DNA of 7,277 nucleotides from Chlamydiia bacterium (GTDB lineage Bacteria; Chlamydiota; Chlamydiia; Chlamydiales; FEN-1388): NCBI GenBank assembly GCA_003170575.1, contig PMZB01000097.1:1-7277 (forward strand), in the 5' to 3' direction. A model generated the notes under the pieces. It saw only the letters and a list, made by a program, of their open reading frames with translations. It had not been told where the DNA came from and searched no databases. Of this stretch, positions 5,430 to 7,277 are shown in pieces. Position numbers and translations under genes: made by a program. Each line of letters starts with the position of its first letter. The stretch's first letter is position 1.

Positions 5430-7260
5430 TTGAAAACTCTTCCTTTTTTGCAAAAAACGGGATAAACAACTGCTTAAAGTTCGCATGCAAAGCGCATGTG
5501 TCAATCAAGGGCATGCTCATTTGTAACGCCACAAGAGCATCTAAAGTATTTCTCATGTCGATTTTCTTTTCCAGCATCTCTTCTAAATTTACCGCCTCCC
5601 CTAGATACAGGGAAAGGAGTGGGAAAAGAGCATTATCCGCCTCTATAGTTACCAGAGCTTCCTTCCATTCGCTATAAGGAATAACTTTAACATCGTGACC
5701 AAGGGTATTAATCCAACAGATCAAATCAGACCAGCTCATTTGATTCTGGCTCGATAAGTTAAACACCTCCTTTTTATTAGAATCATCCAATGATATTTTT
5801 GTAATAATCTTGCTCACGAAATCTACTGGCAGCATATCAAGTTTAAACTCCCAATCAGGAGCTTTCTTCATTTGGATACACCCTCTAATCAATCTCAAGA
5901 AATGGTCATTTTCATAAGAAGACCCACCGTCCAAACTATGCCCTATAATTATACCTGGCCTAAATATTTTTATAGGAATTCCCCGCCGAGAGGCTTCAGC
6001 CAATAGTTTTTCCGCCATCCACTTCGTTTGCTCATATCCCCCTCTAAGGCTTGAAGGAGGGGCACCTACAGCGTATTTTTCTTGAATCGCCCCCCCCTCT
6101 TCTTCTGCAACCGAAAGAGTTGAAATATACACAACTTTTTTTAACTTATCCCCAGTTGAAGCAAGTTTAAGGATCTCTATTACACTAAGAACATTTGGAG
6201 CCATGAGTGTTTTATAATCATAAACGTGATGGACGTGTGCCCCACAGTGATAAATTGAATCTAATTTCTGCGCCAAAATTTGATACTCTTGGTCAGGAAT
6301 TCCTAAGTTGCGAAGGCTTAAATCACCAGGTACTACAATAACGCGGTTCTCAGGAACTACGGTCTCAGGAAAATATCGATGAAAGCTTTGAATCAATCTT
6401 CTGTAAGCGTCTTCTGTATTTTTTGCGCGCACCAAACAAAAAATAGTTGCTTTGGTACCCTCCAAAAGGTCAAATAGCAAATGCGTCCCTAAAAATCCCG
6501 TCGCGCCTGTTAATAAAACATGTGTTATCGATGAATGTATTCGTTGGCCAGGCTGTGGGACTATCTTCGAAGGAAGGAGTACTTCTTCTAACTTGGAATT
6601 TTGAGTAGGGTTTTGTTCATTCAAAAGACTCGCTAAACAGGCTATGGTGGGCTGCTCTAAAAAGGTTCTGAGCGAAATATTTTTCCCAAATTTTTTTCTC
6701 ACATGCATGGCAGCCACTGTAATAGACAACGAATTTCCTCCTAATGAAAAGAAATTTTCATTTATCCCCACCTGTTTGAGTTGCAATAGTTCGCACCAGA
6801 TTTCAGCCAACAGATGTTCTTCAGGCGTCCTCGGTAAAATGCATGTTGTACGAGTTAGCTCTACTTTTGGAAGGCTCCTCCGATCAATTTTACCGTTCGG
6901 CAAAAAATTAAGTTTTTCGATAACTATAAAACTTGAAGGTATCCAACTATCCGGAACCCAATTTTTCAGCCATATTTTCACACCCTCTTGATCCAAGAAA
7001 TCAACATTTTTTAAAGCAATGTACGCAACAAGCTGTTTGCTTTCACTCGAATCCTTTTGAACCTCTACAAGAGCGTGCTGAATATTTGGATGTTGCAATA
7101 AAACATTTTCAATTTCCCCCAACTCGATCCTCTGGCCCCTTATTTTGATTTGAGTATCCGATCTTCCCAGGAGTTTAATAGAGCCATTGGGAAGATAATA
7201 CCCTAAGTCCCCTGTTCTAAAAAGGAACCCCCCATCATTAGTAAAGGGATTTAGATTCAA
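5419..7260 (-). CDS. Non-ribosomal peptide synthetase end: adenylation C-terminus, carrier domain and terminal thioester reductase
   Basis: A 613-codon open stretch ending in TAG at 5419. Numbered from TTG 7260, the domains are: the adenylation domain tail with FRTGDL (14-19), GRSD...KIRGQRIELGEIE (32-51) and PNGKID with the catalytic Lys124; a peptidyl carrier domain with LGGNSL (173-178), whose Ser177 takes phosphopantetheine; then a thioester reductase domain with the NADPH motif TGATGFLG (251-258), Ser380-Thr381, Tyr409 and Lys413 (YEQTK). Such terminal reductases release the bound chain as an aldehyde or alcohol. The N-terminal adenylation core is missing: in-frame TAG at 7264-7266 interrupts the frame near the window edge, with FSP codons still open upstream of it. 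TTG 7260 has no ribosome binding site, so it is an ORF boundary rather than a believable start. A G8 tract lies in the reductase. Confidence 0.88.
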   Translation of the reverse strand: MNLNPFTNDGGFLFRTGDLGYYLPNGSIKLLGRSDTQIKIRGQRIELGEIENVLLQHPNIQHALVEVQKDSSESKQLVAYIALKNVDFLDQEGVKIWLKNWVPDSWIPSSFIVIEKLNFLPNGKIDRRSLPKVELTRTTCILPRTPEEHLLAEIWCELLQLKQVGINENFFSLGGNSLSITVAAMHVRKKFGKNISLRTFLEQPTIACLASLLNEQNPTQNSKLEEVLLPSKIVPQPGQRIHSSITHVLLTGATGFLGTHLLFDLLEGTKATIFCLVRAKNTEDAYRRLIQSFHRYFPETVVPENRVIVVPGDLSLRNLGIPDQEYQILAQKLDSIYHCGAHVHHVYDYKTLMAPNVLSVIEILKLASTGDKLKKVVYISTLSVAEEEGGAIQEKYAVGAPPSSLRGGYEQTKWMAEKLLAEASRRGIPIKIFRPGIIIGHSLDGGSSYENDHFLRLIRGCIQMKKAPDWEFKLDMLPVDFVSKIITKISLDDSNKKEVFNLSSQNQMSWSDLICWINTLGHDVKVIPYSEWKEALVTIEADNALFPLLSLYLGEAVNLEEMLEKKIDMRNTLDALVALQMSMPLIDTCALHANFKQLFIPFFAKKEEFSNET

Positions 7261-7277
7261 CCACTATGGACTGAAAG

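Noticed and set aside
5430..5504. N-terminal 25-residue extension of the HAD protein
   Set aside because: It lies wholly inside the conserved-frame NRPS tail, is Cys/Ser/Arg-rich and precedes the natural Lys-Arg plus membrane anchor start at 5429.
6644..6991. Plus-strand 115-codon ORF opposite the NRPS
   Set aside because: It is antisense to well-conserved adenylation and carrier motifs, and its Ser/Phe/Cys-rich composition is typical of a shadow frame.
1..7277. CRISPR array, tRNA, rRNA, integrase or transposase
   Set aside because: No spaced short repeats, cloverleaf-like sequence or recombinase motifs were seen on either strand by eye.

Overview
The window looks like part of the genome of a low-GC, probably intracellular or amoeba-associated bacterium. 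This rests on overall gene content: a HAD/DUF2608-like membrane phosphatase, secreted caspase-like proteins, an NRPS reductase module, and an AT-rich chromosome. A chlamydia-like or Legionella/Holospora-like host is my impression from the dnaE C-terminus and the HAD gene. It is not proven, because no rRNA, tRNA or other marker gene is present.

Left part (1-3556): the 3' end of dnaE (DNA polymerase III alpha) runs in from the left edge and stops at 370. A second, 5'-truncated copy of the dnaE 3' end lies at 2363-3556. Over the shared 370 bases (1-370 against 3187-3556) the copies align without gaps and I count 7 differences. Between them, on the minus strand, sits a two-gene operon of secreted caspase-fold (peptidase C14-like) proteins. 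The first gene (1320-2123) has lost both catalytic residues. The second (460-1323) keeps a His/Cys dyad. They overlap by ATGA and are very likely translationally coupled. A candidate promoter with an overlapping palindrome lies upstream (2300-2334), and two stem-loops (372-429) separate the operon from the convergent dnaE end. The 239 nt between the operon start and the dnaE fragment hold the leader, this promoter and no convincing gene.

Middle (3557-4576): about 270 nt of non-coding DNA with a good sigma70-type promoter (3770-3799), then a complete classical short-chain dehydrogenase/reductase on the plus strand.

Right part (4536-7277, minus strand): the end of a non-ribosomal peptide synthetase (adenylation C-terminus, carrier domain, terminal thioester reductase) followed by a membrane-anchored HAD-type phosphatase-like protein whose start overlaps the NRPS stop. 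The NRPS frame has an in-frame TAG at 7264-7266, just before the right edge. The SDR and HAD genes converge and overlap by 41 nt at their 3' ends. NRPS plus HAD, perhaps with the SDR, may form a small secondary-metabolite locus that releases an aldehyde or alcohol.

The best candidate for something undescribed is the coupled dead/active secreted caspase pair bracketed by partial dnaE copies. The active gene also carries a G8 tract where a one-base slip would remove the C-terminal end.
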